NCBI RefSeq assembly: GCF_008806595.1
Contig: NZ_VZRB01000021.1
Coordinates: 1 to 64,000 of the forward strand
Direction: 5' to 3'
DNA length: 64,000 nucleotides
DNA from: Streptomyces luteolifulvus
GTDB lineage: Bacteria > Actinomycetota > Actinomycetes > Streptomycetales > Streptomycetaceae
Position 1 is the first letter of the stretch; each line of letters opens with the position of its first letter. This document shows, piece after piece, positions 38,192 through 46,471 of this stretch. The notes under the pieces are model-generated. The model was not told where the DNA came from. It saw only the letters and a program-made list of their open reading frames with translations, and ran no database searches. Both the position numbers and the translations under genes were made by a program.

Positions 38192-39642
38192 TGTCCGTGA
38201 TGTCGTCGTCCTCCGTCCCCCGGCTGGTCGTCGCCGCGCCCTCCTCGGGCAGCGGCAAGACCACCGTCGCCACGGGGCTGATGGCCGCGCTCACCGCGCG
38301 GGGGCTCGCCGTGTCCCCGCACAAGGTCGGGCCCGACTACATCGACCCCGGGTATCACGCGCTCGCCACCGGGCGGCCGGGACGGAACCTCGACGCGTAT
38401 CTGTGCGGGCCGGAGCTGGTCGCTCCGCTGTTCCTGCACGGGGCGCTCGGCTGCGATGTCGCCGTCGTCGAGGGGGTCATGGGGATGTACGACGGGGCCG
38501 CGGGGGAGGGTGAACTGGCGTCCACCGCCCATGTGGCGAAGCTGCTGCGGGCGCCGGTGGTGCTGGTCGTCGACGCGTCCTCGCAGTCACGGTCGGTGGC
38601 GGCGCTGGTGCACGGGTTCGCGTCCTGGGATCCGGAGGTGCGGGTCGGGGGCGTGATTCTGAACAAGGTGGCGTCGGATCGGCACGAGGCGCTGCTGCGG
38701 GAGGCGCTGGATTCGGCGGGGGTGCCTGTTCTCGGGGTTCTGCGGCGGGTGGCGCGGATCGGTACACCGTCGCGGCATCTGGGGTTGGTGCCGGTCGCCG
38801 AGCGGCGGGCTGAAGCGGTGGACGCCGTTGCGGCGATGGCGGCGCAGGTCTCCGACGGGTGCGATCTGGAGGCGTTGCTGGGGCTGGCGCGGAGCGCGGG
38901 TGGGTTGTCCTGTGCGGCTTGGGGTGCGGCTGAGGCCTTGGCTTCTTCGCCCCCTCCGCCCCTTCCCGTCCCGACCCTCGGGGCTGCGCCCCCGGACCCC
39001 CGCTGTCGGCCTGAACGGCGTCGTCCTCAAGCGCCGGACGGGCAGGTGGTTGCCGTTGCCGGTGGAGCGGCCTTCACCTTCTCCTACGCCGAGCACACCG
39101 AACTGCTCGCCGCCGCCGGAGCCGAAGTCGTCCTCGTCGATCCTCTCCGCGATGAGCAACTGCCCGACGGCACCCGTGGGTTGGTCATGGGTGGCGGGTT
39201 TCCCGAGATGTACGCCTCCGAGCTGTCCGCCAACGAACCCCTGCGCAAAGCCGTCGCCGCCCTCGCGGAGAGCGGTGCGCCCATCGCCGCCGAGTGTGCC
39301 GGGCTGCTGTATCTGTGCCGGGAGCTGGACGGGCAACCGATGTGCGGGGTGCTCGATGCCACCGCCCGGATGTCGGAGCGGCTGACCCTCGGCTACCGGG
39401 ACGCCGTCGCCGTGAGCGACAGTGTGCTGGCGCCTGCCGGGACGCGGATGCGGGGGCACGAGTTCCACCGGACGGTCGTGGAGCCCGGCTCGGGGGCGGC
39501 TCCCGCCTGGGGTGTGCGCGCCCCTCTGCGGCGGGTCGAAGGTTTTGTACAACAAGGTGTGCACGCGAGTTATCTGCACACGCACTGGGCGTCCGAGCCC
39601 GGTGTCGCCCGTCGGTTCGTGGAGAGGTGCCGGACGTCATGA
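38185..39642 (+). CDS. cobB: Cobyrinate a,c-diamide synthase CobB with repeat-derived linker
   Basis: A 485-residue amidotransferase (CobB/CbiA) that amidates the a and c side chains. The N-terminal synthase domain has APSSGSGKTTVATG; the C-terminal GATase domain starts near VAVAGGAAFTF, with the catalytic Cys371 in ECAGLLYL. Between the two, residues about 253-286 (SSPPPPLPVPTLGAAPPDP...) are Pro/Arg-rich and come from a Streptomyces dispersed repeat inserted in frame (38941-39042). The start is among GTG 38185, GTG 38188 and ATG 38191; I use 38185, which is 7 bases after AGAGAGG. Confidence 0.92.
   Translation: MVMSVMSSSSVPRLVVAAPSSGSGKTTVATGLMAALTARGLAVSPHKVGPDYIDPGYHALATGRPGRNLDAYLCGPELVAPLFLHGALGCDVAVVEGVMGMYDGAAGEGELASTAHVAKLLRAPVVLVVDASSQSRSVAALVHGFASWDPEVRVGGVILNKVASDRHEALLREALDSAGVPVLGVLRRVARIGTPSRHLGLVPVAERRAEAVDAVAAMAAQVSDGCDLEALLGLARSAGGLSCAAWGAAEALASSPPPPLPVPTLGAAPPDPRCRPERRRPQAPDGQVVAVAGGAAFTFSYAEHTELLAAAGAEVVLVDPLRDEQLPDGTRGLVMGGGFPEMYASELSANEPLRKAVAALAESGAPIAAECAGLLYLCRELDGQPMCGVLDATARMSERLTLGYRDAVAVSDSVLAPAGTRMRGHEFHRTVVEPGSGAAPAWGVRAPLRRVEGFVQQGVHASYLHTHWASEPGVARRFVERCRTS
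38941..39042 (-). repeat. Dispersed Streptomyces repeat inside cobB (reverse orientation)
   Basis: Read on the minus strand, this segment aligns closely with 47531-47636. It shares CCCGTCCGGCG, TTGAGGACGA, GTTCAGG, AGCGGGGGTC, CGGGGGCG and GGGACGGGA-GGGGCGG in the same order, with about one mismatch in six by eye. It lies within cobB, in frame, at the domain linker. Such elements are normally intergenic. Confidence 0.85.
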
Positions 39643-40370
39643 GCAGCAGGCTGATCGGAGTCGGGGTCGGGCCCGGTGACCCCGAGCTGGTCACCGTCAA
39701 GGGCGTCGGGGCGCTGCGCGCGGCCGATGTGGTCGTCGTACCCGTGATGGAGACCGGTGAGCGCGGGCGGGCCGAGGCGACGGTGCTGCACTATGTGCCC
39801 GAGGAGAAGGTCGTACGGGTCGTGTTCGCGCTCAACGAGCGCAGCGACCGGGCGCGGCGGGAGGCCGCCTGGGACGCGGCCGGTGAGCGGGTCGCGGGGT
39901 TGCTCACGGAGCACGGCTGCGTCGCCTTCGCGACCATCGGCGACCCCAACGTGTACTCGACGTTCACCTATCTCGCGCAGACCATCACCGAACTGGTGCC
40001 GGGCACGGTCGTCGAGACGGTACCCGGGATCACCGCCATGCAGGATCTCGCGGCGAGGTCGGGCGCCGTGCTGACGGAAGGGACCGAGCCGCTCACGCTC
40101 GTGCCGGTGACGGCGGGGGCCGCGGTGCTCAAGGACGCGCTGGCCGGGCCCGGGACCGTGGTCGCCTACAAGTTCGGGCGGCAGGCCCAGGAGGTCGCCG
40201 AGGCGCTGCGGGAGACGGGGCGGATCGACGACGCCGTGTGGGGTTCGGCGCTCGGCCTCACGGAGGAGTCCATCCAGCCGGCCGCCGAGCTCGACGGCGG
40301 TCCGCTGCCCTATCTGTCGACGCTGATCGCGCCCGCCCGGCGCGACGGCGGGCGGGGCGGGAAGCTGTGA
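39639..40370 (+). CDS. cobI: Precorrin-2 C20-methyltransferase CobI/CbiL
   Basis: A 243-residue SAM-dependent tetrapyrrole methylase. The N-terminal GVGVGPGDPELVTVKGVGAL and the FATIGDPNVYSTFTYL stretch (about 90-110) are typical of CobI/CbiL, which methylates C20 of precorrin-2 (or its cobalt form). The P-G-I-T-A-M motif (ETVPGITAMQDLA) follows. Its ATG overlaps the cobB stop by four bases, and it is the last rightward gene before the inverted ZIP transporter, so it probably ends the riboswitch-led transcript. Confidence 0.93.
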   Translation: MSSRLIGVGVGPGDPELVTVKGVGALRAADVVVVPVMETGERGRAEATVLHYVPEEKVVRVVFALNERSDRARREAAWDAAGERVAGLLTEHGCVAFATIGDPNVYSTFTYLAQTITELVPGTVVETVPGITAMQDLAARSGAVLTEGTEPLTLVPVTAGAAVLKDALAGPGTVVAYKFGRQAQEVAEALRETGRIDDAVWGSALGLTEESIQPAAELDGGPLPYLSTLIAPARRDGGRGGKL

Positions 40371-40384
40371 CACGATTCTCCGGA

Positions 40385-41113
40385 TCATCCGGACACGGCC
40401 ACCACCAGCCAGATGAACGCCGCGCCCGCCACCGTGCACAGCACGGTCGAGCGGGCCGGATGCTCGTGGTGGGCCTCGGGCAGGATCTCGGCGGCGGCAA
40501 GGTAGAGCAGTGCGCCGCCGAAGAGGCCGAGATAGCCGCCGAGCAGCTGCTCCGGGATGGTGAGGAACACGGTCGAGGCCGCTCCGACGACCGGTGCCGC
40601 CGCGTCCGCGAACAGCATGGCGAGCGCCCTGCGGCGGGCGTTCCCGTACAGGCTCGTGATCGTGTACGTGTTGAACCCGTCGGCGAAGTCGTGGGCGATG
40701 ACGGCGAGGGCGACCGCCGCGCCCATGCCGCCGTCCACCTGGAAGGCCGCGCCGATCGCCACGCCGTCCATGGCGCTGTGACCGACCATCGCGGCGGCCG
40801 CGGTCAGGCCCACCTCGGGCGCGCGACCGTCCACCTCCTCGGCGCCGTGCGCGGCCTGACGGTGGGCCAGCAGGCGTTCCACCAGATGGGCCAGCAGAAA
40901 GCCGGCCACGAACAGCAGCAGGGCCGCCGGTACGCCGAAGACCTCGGTGCCGGCCGCCACCAGCGCCTCCGGCAGCAGATCCAGGCCGACCACGCCCAGC
41001 ATCAGGCCACCGGCCAGACCCAGGACCAGATGACGGCGGTCGGTCACCCGCTGTGCCGTCCAGCCGCCGGCCAGCGTCATCAGGAACGCGCCGAGCGCGA
41101 CGAAGACCGCCAT
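40385..41113 (-). CDS. ZIP family metal transporter inside the cobalamin cluster
   Basis: This 242-residue ZIP-family permease has about seven to eight helices. The two metal-site helices are visible: MVGHSAMDGVAIGAAF and VIAHDFADGFNTYTI, with paired His and Asp ligands. A His-containing loop (LAHRQAAHGAEEVDG) lies in the middle. It is transcribed against the cob genes and splits them into two units. Short IR TCCGGA-TCA-TCCGGA (40379-40393) overlaps its end. Supplying cobalt or zinc is likely, cobalt being the attractive guess from context. Confidence 0.87.
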   Translation of the reverse strand: MAVFVALGAFLMTLAGGWTAQRVTDRRHLVLGLAGGLMLGVVGLDLLPEALVAAGTEVFGVPAALLLFVAGFLLAHLVERLLAHRQAAHGAEEVDGRAPEVGLTAAAAMVGHSAMDGVAIGAAFQVDGGMGAAVALAVIAHDFADGFNTYTITSLYGNARRRALAMLFADAAAPVVGAASTVFLTIPEQLLGGYLGLFGGALLYLAAAEILPEAHHEHPARSTVLCTVAGAAFIWLVVAVSG

Positions 41114-41207
41114 GTGCCCTTGCTATCGGATCGCACCCCGTTCCCGCACATCCGGCGTCAGCATCCGCACCACCCGTAAGACCTGTTGTCAGAGAGGACC
41201 GATTCCC

Positions 41208-42026
41208 ATGGCCGATGCCCCCACCGGCAAGGTGACCTTCGTCGGTGCCGGCCCCGGCGCCGCCGATCTGCTGACGTTCCGTGCCGCGCGCGCGATCGCC
41301 GAGGCCGACGTCGTGATCTGGGCCGCGAGCCTGGTGCAGGCGGAGGTCCTCCAGCACGCGCGCGAGGACGCCGAGATCCTCGACTCGGCGGCCATGTCCC
41401 TGGAGGACGTCGTCGCCGTCTACCGGCGCGCCCGGGAGGAGGGCCTGCGCGTGGCGCGCATCCACTCCGGCGACCCGGCCCTGTGGGGCGGTACGCAGGA
41501 GCAGCTCGACCGGTGCGCGGAGATCGGCATCGGGACGGAGGTCGTCCCCGGTGTCTCCGCCTTCTCCGCCGTCGCGGCTCTCGCGCAGCGTGAGCTGACC
41601 ATTCCCGAGGTGGCGCAGTCCGTGGTCCTCACCCGGCTCGGCGGCGGCAAGACGCCGATGCCGCCCGGTGAGGAGGTGCGTGAGTTCGCCCGGCACGGCA
41701 CCACCATGGCGATCTTCCTGTCGGCCGCCCGCAGCGGGCAGCTGGTGCGGGAGCTGCTGGAGGGCGGCTATCCGACGGGCACCCCGGTCGTCGTCGCCTA
41801 CCAGGCCACCTGGCCGGAGGAGCTGGTCGTGCGGTGCACGATCGGCACGCTGGAGGAGACGGTCAAGGAGCACAAGCTCTGGAAGCACACGCTGTTCCTG
41901 GTCGGCCCCGCGCTCGACGCGCAGGGCACCCGGTCGCACCTGTACCACCCCGGTCACTTCCACGGTTTCCGCAAGGCCGACCCCGAGGCCCGCAAGGCCC
42001 TGCGTGCCCGGGGCGCGAGCACATGA
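41208..42026 (+). CDS. cobM: Precorrin-4 C11-methyltransferase CobM/CbiF
   Basis: This 272-residue methylase has GAGPGAADLLTFRAARAI at the N-terminus, RIHSGDPALWGGTQEQ, VVPGVSAFSAVAALAQREL, and a PTGTPVVVAYQATWPEE-like stretch, all CobM/CbiF-type. It methylates C11. The ATG 41208 has a good AGAGAGGA ribosome site ten bases before it. As the first rightward gene after the ZIP transporter it needs its own promoter within 41114-41207, where I see no riboswitch. Its stop is overlapped by cobL. Confidence 0.93.
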   Translation: MADAPTGKVTFVGAGPGAADLLTFRAARAIAEADVVIWAASLVQAEVLQHAREDAEILDSAAMSLEDVVAVYRRAREEGLRVARIHSGDPALWGGTQEQLDRCAEIGIGTEVVPGVSAFSAVAALAQRELTIPEVAQSVVLTRLGGGKTPMPPGEEVREFARHGTTMAIFLSAARSGQLVRELLEGGYPTGTPVVVAYQATWPEELVVRCTIGTLEETVKEHKLWKHTLFLVGPALDAQGTRSHLYHPGHFHGFRKADPEARKALRARGAST

Positions 42027-43264
42027 TCATGGTCGTGGGCACGGGGACGGGCGCGGCGCCCGGCGAGGATGAGCTCGCCGGGGCCGAGCTCGTCGTCGGT
42101 GGCCGACGGCATCTGGACGCCGTACGGCTGCCGGAGGCCGCCGAGCGGATCGTGCTCGGGCCGCTGGCGCCCGCCCTCGACGCCATGGAGGAGTACGTCG
42201 AGAAGGACCGGCGCGTGATCGTGCTGGCGTCCGGGGATCCCGGATTCTTCGGGATCGTGCGGGCGCTGGCCGAACGGTTCGGTTCGCATCGGCTCGATGT
42301 CCGGCCGGGGGTGTCCTCCGTCGCCGCCGCGTTCGCGCGCCTCGGGCTGACCTGGGACGACGCGGTGGTGGTCAGCGCGCACGGACGGGAGCTGCGGACG
42401 GCCGTGAACGTCTGCCGGGCGCATCCCAAGGTCGCCGTGCTGACCGGGCCCGGCGCCGGGCCCGCCGAACTGGGCGCTGTGCTGGCCCGTACCGCTCCGG
42501 GGCGGCTGCTGGTCGTCGCGTCCGCGCTGGGCGACCCCGCGGGCGAGCGCGTGGAGCGGGTCTCTCCCGCCGAGGCCGCGGCCCGTGACTGGGGTACGGC
42601 GGTGAGTGTCGTCCTGTGCCTGGACGAGACGCGGATGCTCGGCCCCGTGCGGACGCTCGCGGGACCGGCCGTGGCGCCCGCCCGATGGGCCCTGGACGAG
42701 GGCGAGTTCACCCACCGGGACTCGATGATCACCAAGTTCGAGGTGCGGGCGCTGGCCCTGGCCCGGCTCGGACCGCGGCCGGGCGACCTGGTGTGGGACG
42801 TCGGCTCCGGCTCGGGTTCCGTGGCCGTGGAGTGCGCGCGTCTCGGCGCCGCCGTCAGCGCGGTCGAGAAGGCCGCGGACGGGGTGGAGCGGATCCGCGC
42901 CAACGCCGGTGCGCACGGCGTCGATGTGCACGTGGTGCACGGCACCGCGCCGGACGCGCTGGCCGGACTCGACGATCCCGACGCGGTGTTCGTCGGGGGC
43001 GGCGGGCGCGAGCTGCCCGACATCGTGACCGTGTGTGCGCGGCGGGCCCGGCGCGCCGTCGTCGTCGCCATGGCCGCGCTGGACCGGGTCCCGGCGGCGC
43101 GCTCCGCCCTGATGGACGCCGGTTTCGACTGCGACGGCGTGCTGTTGCAGTCGTCCCGCCTCTCTCCGCTGCCGGGGGACGTGACCCGGCTCGCGGCGAC
43201 CAACCCCGTTTTTCTGCTGTGGGGCGTCAGGCCTCACGCCCGTACCGAAGGAGTTGCCCAGTGA
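42023..43264 (+). CDS. cobL: Precorrin-6Y C5,15-methyltransferase CobL (CbiE-CbiT fusion)
   Basis: A 413-residue bifunctional methylase. The N-terminal CbiE half (about 1-200) has the tetrapyrrole-methylase pattern VIVLASGDPGFFGIV and VRPGVSSVAAAFARLG. The C-terminal CbiT half (about 235-400) has VWDVGSGSGSVAVECARLGA, the SAM site of a class I methylase that also decarboxylates. Together they methylate C5 and C15 and remove the acetate carboxyl at C12. The ATG at 42023 overlaps the cobM stop (ATGA). Confidence 0.93.
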   Translation: MIMVVGTGTGAAPGEDELAGAELVVGGRRHLDAVRLPEAAERIVLGPLAPALDAMEEYVEKDRRVIVLASGDPGFFGIVRALAERFGSHRLDVRPGVSSVAAAFARLGLTWDDAVVVSAHGRELRTAVNVCRAHPKVAVLTGPGAGPAELGAVLARTAPGRLLVVASALGDPAGERVERVSPAEAAARDWGTAVSVVLCLDETRMLGPVRTLAGPAVAPARWALDEGEFTHRDSMITKFEVRALALARLGPRPGDLVWDVGSGSGSVAVECARLGAAVSAVEKAADGVERIRANAGAHGVDVHVVHGTAPDALAGLDDPDAVFVGGGGRELPDIVTVCARRARRAVVVAMAALDRVPAARSALMDAGFDCDGVLLQSSRLSPLPGDVTRLAATNPVFLLWGVRPHARTEGVAQ

Positions 43265-44955
43265 TCGGCCTCATTTCCGCCACCGCGGCGGGGGCGGCGG
43301 CGCGGGACCGGCTGGCCGCGGCGTGGCCGGACCGCACGCGTGTGTACGACGGGCCCGTGGGGGACGCCGTACGGGCCGCGTTCGCGGAGTGCGAGCAGCT
43401 CGTGTGCTTCCTCGCCACGGGAGCCGTGGTACGGCTGGTCGCGCCCCTGCTGGGCGACAAGGCGACCGACCCTGGTGTGGTGTGCGTCGACGAGGGCGGG
43501 CGGTTCGCCGTGTCGCTGGTGGGCGGGCATGGCGGCGGGGCCAATGAACTGGCCCTTGAGGTCGGCGAGTTGCTGGCCGCCGAGCCCGTGGTCACCACGG
43601 CGACGGACGCGGTCGGCGTGCCGGGCCTCGACACGCTGGGGCTGCCGGTGGAGGGGGATGTCGCGGGCGTGTCGCGGGCCCTGCTCGACGGGGAGCCGGT
43701 GGCGCTGAAGACGGAGGTGGCCTGGCCCCTGCCGGCGCTCCGGGCGGGCGCGGAGGGGTCGTACACGATCCGGCTGACGGACCGTCTCGTCGCGCCCGCC
43801 GAGCACGAGGTGCTGCTCCGGCCGCCCTCGCTCGTCGTCGGCGTCGGCGCTTCGAAGGGTGCCCCGGTCGAGGAAGTGCTCGACCTGATCGAGAGCTCGT
43901 TGCGTGAGGCCGCACTCTCCTCCAGGTCGGTCGCCGAGCTCGCGACTGTCGACGCCAAGGCCGGGGAGCCGGGGATCGTGGAGGCTGCTCAGCGCCTCGG
44001 CGTCCCCCTGGTCACGTACTCCGCCGAGGAACTGGCCCGGATCGACGTCCCCCATCCCTCCGACGCCCCGCTCGCCGCCGTGGGCACCCCGTCCGTCGCC
44101 GAGGCCGCCGCGCTCATGGGCGGGGGCGAACTCCTCGTCCCCAAGCGGAAGTCGGCCGCCCGGCCCGCGATGGCGACCTGTGCGGTGGTCCGGCGTCCGG
44201 CGCGCGGCCGGCTCGCGGTGGTCGGACTCGGGCCGGGCGCCCGCGACCTGCTGACGCCCCGCGCGAAGGCGGAGCTGCGGCGCGCCTCCGTGCTCGTCGG
44301 GCTCGACCAGTACGTCGACCAGATCCGCGATCTGCTGCGGCCCGGCACCCGCATCCTGGAGTCGGGGCTCGGGGCCGAGGAGGAGCGGGCCCGGACCGCG
44401 GTCGCCGAGGCCCGCAACGGGCACGCGGTCGCGCTGATCGGCAGCGGGGACGCGGGCGTCTACGCCATGGCCTCGCCCGCGCTGGCCGAGGCCTCCGACG
44501 ACATCGAGGTGATCGGGGTACCGGGCGTCACCGCCGCCCTCGCGGCCGGCGCGATCCTCGGTGCGCCGCTGGGCCACGACCATGTGTCGATCAGCCTGTC
44601 CGACCTGCACACGCCGTGGGAGGTCATCGAGCGGCGGGTGCGGGCAGCCGCGGAGGCGGACATCGTCGTGACGTTCTACAACCCGCGCAGCCGGGGCCGG
44701 GACTGGCAGCTGCCGAAGGCGCTCGCGATCCTCGCCGGGCACCGGGAGCCGGGGACGCCCGTCGGGGTCGTACGCAACGCCTCCCGGCCGGACGAGTCGA
44801 GCCGGCTGACGACCCTGGCCGCTCTGGACCCCGGGACGGTCGACATGATGACGGTCGTGACCGTGGGCAACACCGCGACCCGGAACATCGCGGGACGCAT
44901 GGTGACGCCCCGCGGCTACCGCTGGCAGGAGACCGCGCAGGAGGAGACCGAGTGA
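43261..44955 (+). CDS. cobJ: Fused CbiG and precorrin-3B C17-methyltransferase CobJ/CbiH
   Basis: A 564-residue fusion. Residues about 1-310 match CbiG, a lactone-opening hydrolase of the anaerobic route: FLATGAVVRLVAPLL, VSLVGGHGGGANELA, VVGVGASKGAPVEEV. Residues about 320-564 match CobJ/CbiH: LAVVGLGPGARDLLTP, ALIGSGDAGVYAMA, and IVVTFYNPRSRGRDW. CbiG is normally tied to the early-cobalt (anaerobic) pathway, so the fusion is informative about chemistry. GTG 43261 overlaps the cobL stop. Confidence 0.92.
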   Translation: MIGLISATAAGAAARDRLAAAWPDRTRVYDGPVGDAVRAAFAECEQLVCFLATGAVVRLVAPLLGDKATDPGVVCVDEGGRFAVSLVGGHGGGANELALEVGELLAAEPVVTTATDAVGVPGLDTLGLPVEGDVAGVSRALLDGEPVALKTEVAWPLPALRAGAEGSYTIRLTDRLVAPAEHEVLLRPPSLVVGVGASKGAPVEEVLDLIESSLREAALSSRSVAELATVDAKAGEPGIVEAAQRLGVPLVTYSAEELARIDVPHPSDAPLAAVGTPSVAEAAALMGGGELLVPKRKSAARPAMATCAVVRRPARGRLAVVGLGPGARDLLTPRAKAELRRASVLVGLDQYVDQIRDLLRPGTRILESGLGAEEERARTAVAEARNGHAVALIGSGDAGVYAMASPALAEASDDIEVIGVPGVTAALAAGAILGAPLGHDHVSISLSDLHTPWEVIERRVRAAAEADIVVTFYNPRSRGRDWQLPKALAILAGHREPGTPVGVVRNASRPDESSRLTTLAALDPGTVDMMTVVTVGNTATRNIAGRMVTPRGYRWQETAQEETE

Positions 44956-45542
44956 ACCGCGTCGTCCACCCGATCGAGCAGGAGTCCTTCCGGCGGCTGC
45001 GCGCCCGCCTCGACACCTCGCGCTTCCCGCCGCTGACCCGGGCGGTGGTGGAGCGGGTCATCCACTCCGCGGCCGACCTCGACTACGCGGCCGATCTCGT
45101 CATGGACGAGGCCGAGCTGGTCGAGGCGCACTCCGCCCTGCACGGCGGTGCGCCCGTGGTCGTCGACGTGGAGATGGTCGCGGCCGGCATCACCCGCCGG
45201 GACACCGTGTGCCGGCTCAAGGACGCCAGGTCCGGGCCGGGGCTGACCCGTTCGGCGCACGCGATCCGGCTCGCCTACGAGGAGGTCGGTCCCGGGGCCC
45301 TGTGGGTGATCGGCTGCGCACCCACCGCGCTGGAGGAACTCCTCGCCCTGGACGCCGCTCCGGCACTCGTCATCGGCCTGCCCGTCGGCTTCGTCGGGGC
45401 GGCCGAGTCCAAGGCCGCGCTGCGGGAGAGCGGACTGCCCGCCGTGAGCAACGTGTCCGAGAAGGGCGGTTCGGCGGTCGCCGCCGCCGCGCTCAACGCC
45501 CTGCTGTACCACCCCACTTCGCCTTCCGAGGAGCCATCGTGA
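44952..45542 (+). CDS. cobH: Precorrin-8X methylmutase CobH/CbiC
   Basis: A 196-residue CobH/CbiC protein that moves the C11 methyl group to C12, giving (cobyrinic/hydrogenobyrinic) acid. VIHSAADLDYAADLV carries the conserved catalytic His (H38). VDVEMVAAGI and IGLPVGFVGAAESKAAL (about 135-155) are family marks, as is NVSEKGGSAVAAAALNALL. It starts at GTG 44952 by the usual 4-base overlap. Its length is normal. Confidence 0.94.
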   Translation: MNRVVHPIEQESFRRLRARLDTSRFPPLTRAVVERVIHSAADLDYAADLVMDEAELVEAHSALHGGAPVVVDVEMVAAGITRRDTVCRLKDARSGPGLTRSAHAIRLAYEEVGPGALWVIGCAPTALEELLALDAAPALVIGLPVGFVGAAESKAALRESGLPAVSNVSEKGGSAVAAAALNALLYHPTSPSEEPS

Positions 45543-46471
45543 CCACCCCGCCGCCCGCCCTGCTCATCGCCGGCCACGGCACCCGGGACGACGCCGGGGC
45601 CGAGGCCTTCCGCGACTTCGTCCGCGAGCTGGGGCGCCGCCACCCCGAACTGCCCGTCGCGGGAGGCTTCATCGAGCTGTCCCCGCCGCCGCTGGGCGAG
45701 GCGGTGACCGAACTGGTGGAGCGGGGCGTACGACGGTTCGCCGCCGTACCGCTGATGCTGGTGTCCGCCGGACACGCCAAGGGGGACATCCCGGCGGCGC
45801 TGTCCCGCGAGAAGGAGCGCCACCCCGGCATCTCGTACACCTACGGGCGTCCGCTCGGCCCGCACCCCTCGCTGCTGTCGGTACTGGAGCGGCGGCTGGA
45901 CGAGGCCCTCGGCGGTGTTGCGCGCACCCCCGACGACCGGGCCGATGTGATCGTGCTGCTGGTCGGGCGCGGGTCGACCGATCCCGACGCCAACGCCGAG
46001 GTGCACAAGGCGGCGCGGCTGCTGTGGGAGGGGCGCGGATACGCGGGCGTGGAGACGGCGTTCGTGTCGCTGGCGGCCCCGGACGTGCCGAGCGGCCTGG
46101 ACCGGTGCGTGAAGCTGGGGGCGCGGCGGATCGTCGTCCTGCCGTACTTCCTGTTCACGGGCATCCTGCCGGACCGGGTCCGGCAGCAGACCGAGGGCTG
46201 GGCGCAGGCGCACCCGGAGGTCGAGGTACGGTCCGCGGACGTCATCGGTCCGGAGCCGGAGCTGCTCGACCTGGTGATGGAGCGCTATCGGGAGGCCGTC
46301 GACGGCGATCTGCGGATGAACTGCGACTCGTGCGTGTACCGGATCGCCCTGCCCGGCTTCGAGGAGAAGGTGGGGCTGCCGCAGCAGCCGCACTTCCACC
46401 CCGACGACGACGGTCACCACCACCACGGACACCACCACCACGGCGGGCACGCACACTCCCATGCGCACTGA
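45539..46471 (+). CDS. CbiX-type cobalt chelatase with His-rich tail
   Basis: This 310-residue sirohydrochlorin chelatase of the long CbiX type has two related halves; H13 in LIAGHGTRD marks the first active site and VGRGSTDPD the second. A MNCDSCVYR motif near residue 262 resembles the metal or Fe-S site of CbiXL proteins. The last 25 residues are mostly His (DDDGHHHHGHHHHGG then HAHSHAH), a probable metal reservoir. CbiX inserts cobalt early, in contrast with CobN in the same cluster. GTG 45539 overlaps the cobH stop. Alternatives are SirB-like ferrochelation. Confidence 0.87.
   Translation: MTTPPPALLIAGHGTRDDAGAEAFRDFVRELGRRHPELPVAGGFIELSPPPLGEAVTELVERGVRRFAAVPLMLVSAGHAKGDIPAALSREKERHPGISYTYGRPLGPHPSLLSVLERRLDEALGGVARTPDDRADVIVLLVGRGSTDPDANAEVHKAARLLWEGRGYAGVETAFVSLAAPDVPSGLDRCVKLGARRIVVLPYFLFTGILPDRVRQQTEGWAQAHPEVEVRSADVIGPEPELLDLVMERYREAVDGDLRMNCDSCVYRIALPGFEEKVGLPQQPHFHPDDDGHHHHGHHHHGGHAHSHAH

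Noticed and set aside
46400..46471. His-rich stretch read as an engineered tag
   Set aside because: It is irregular (His with Gly, Asp, Ala, Ser) and part of a natural CbiX-type tail, as found in other metal-handling proteins.
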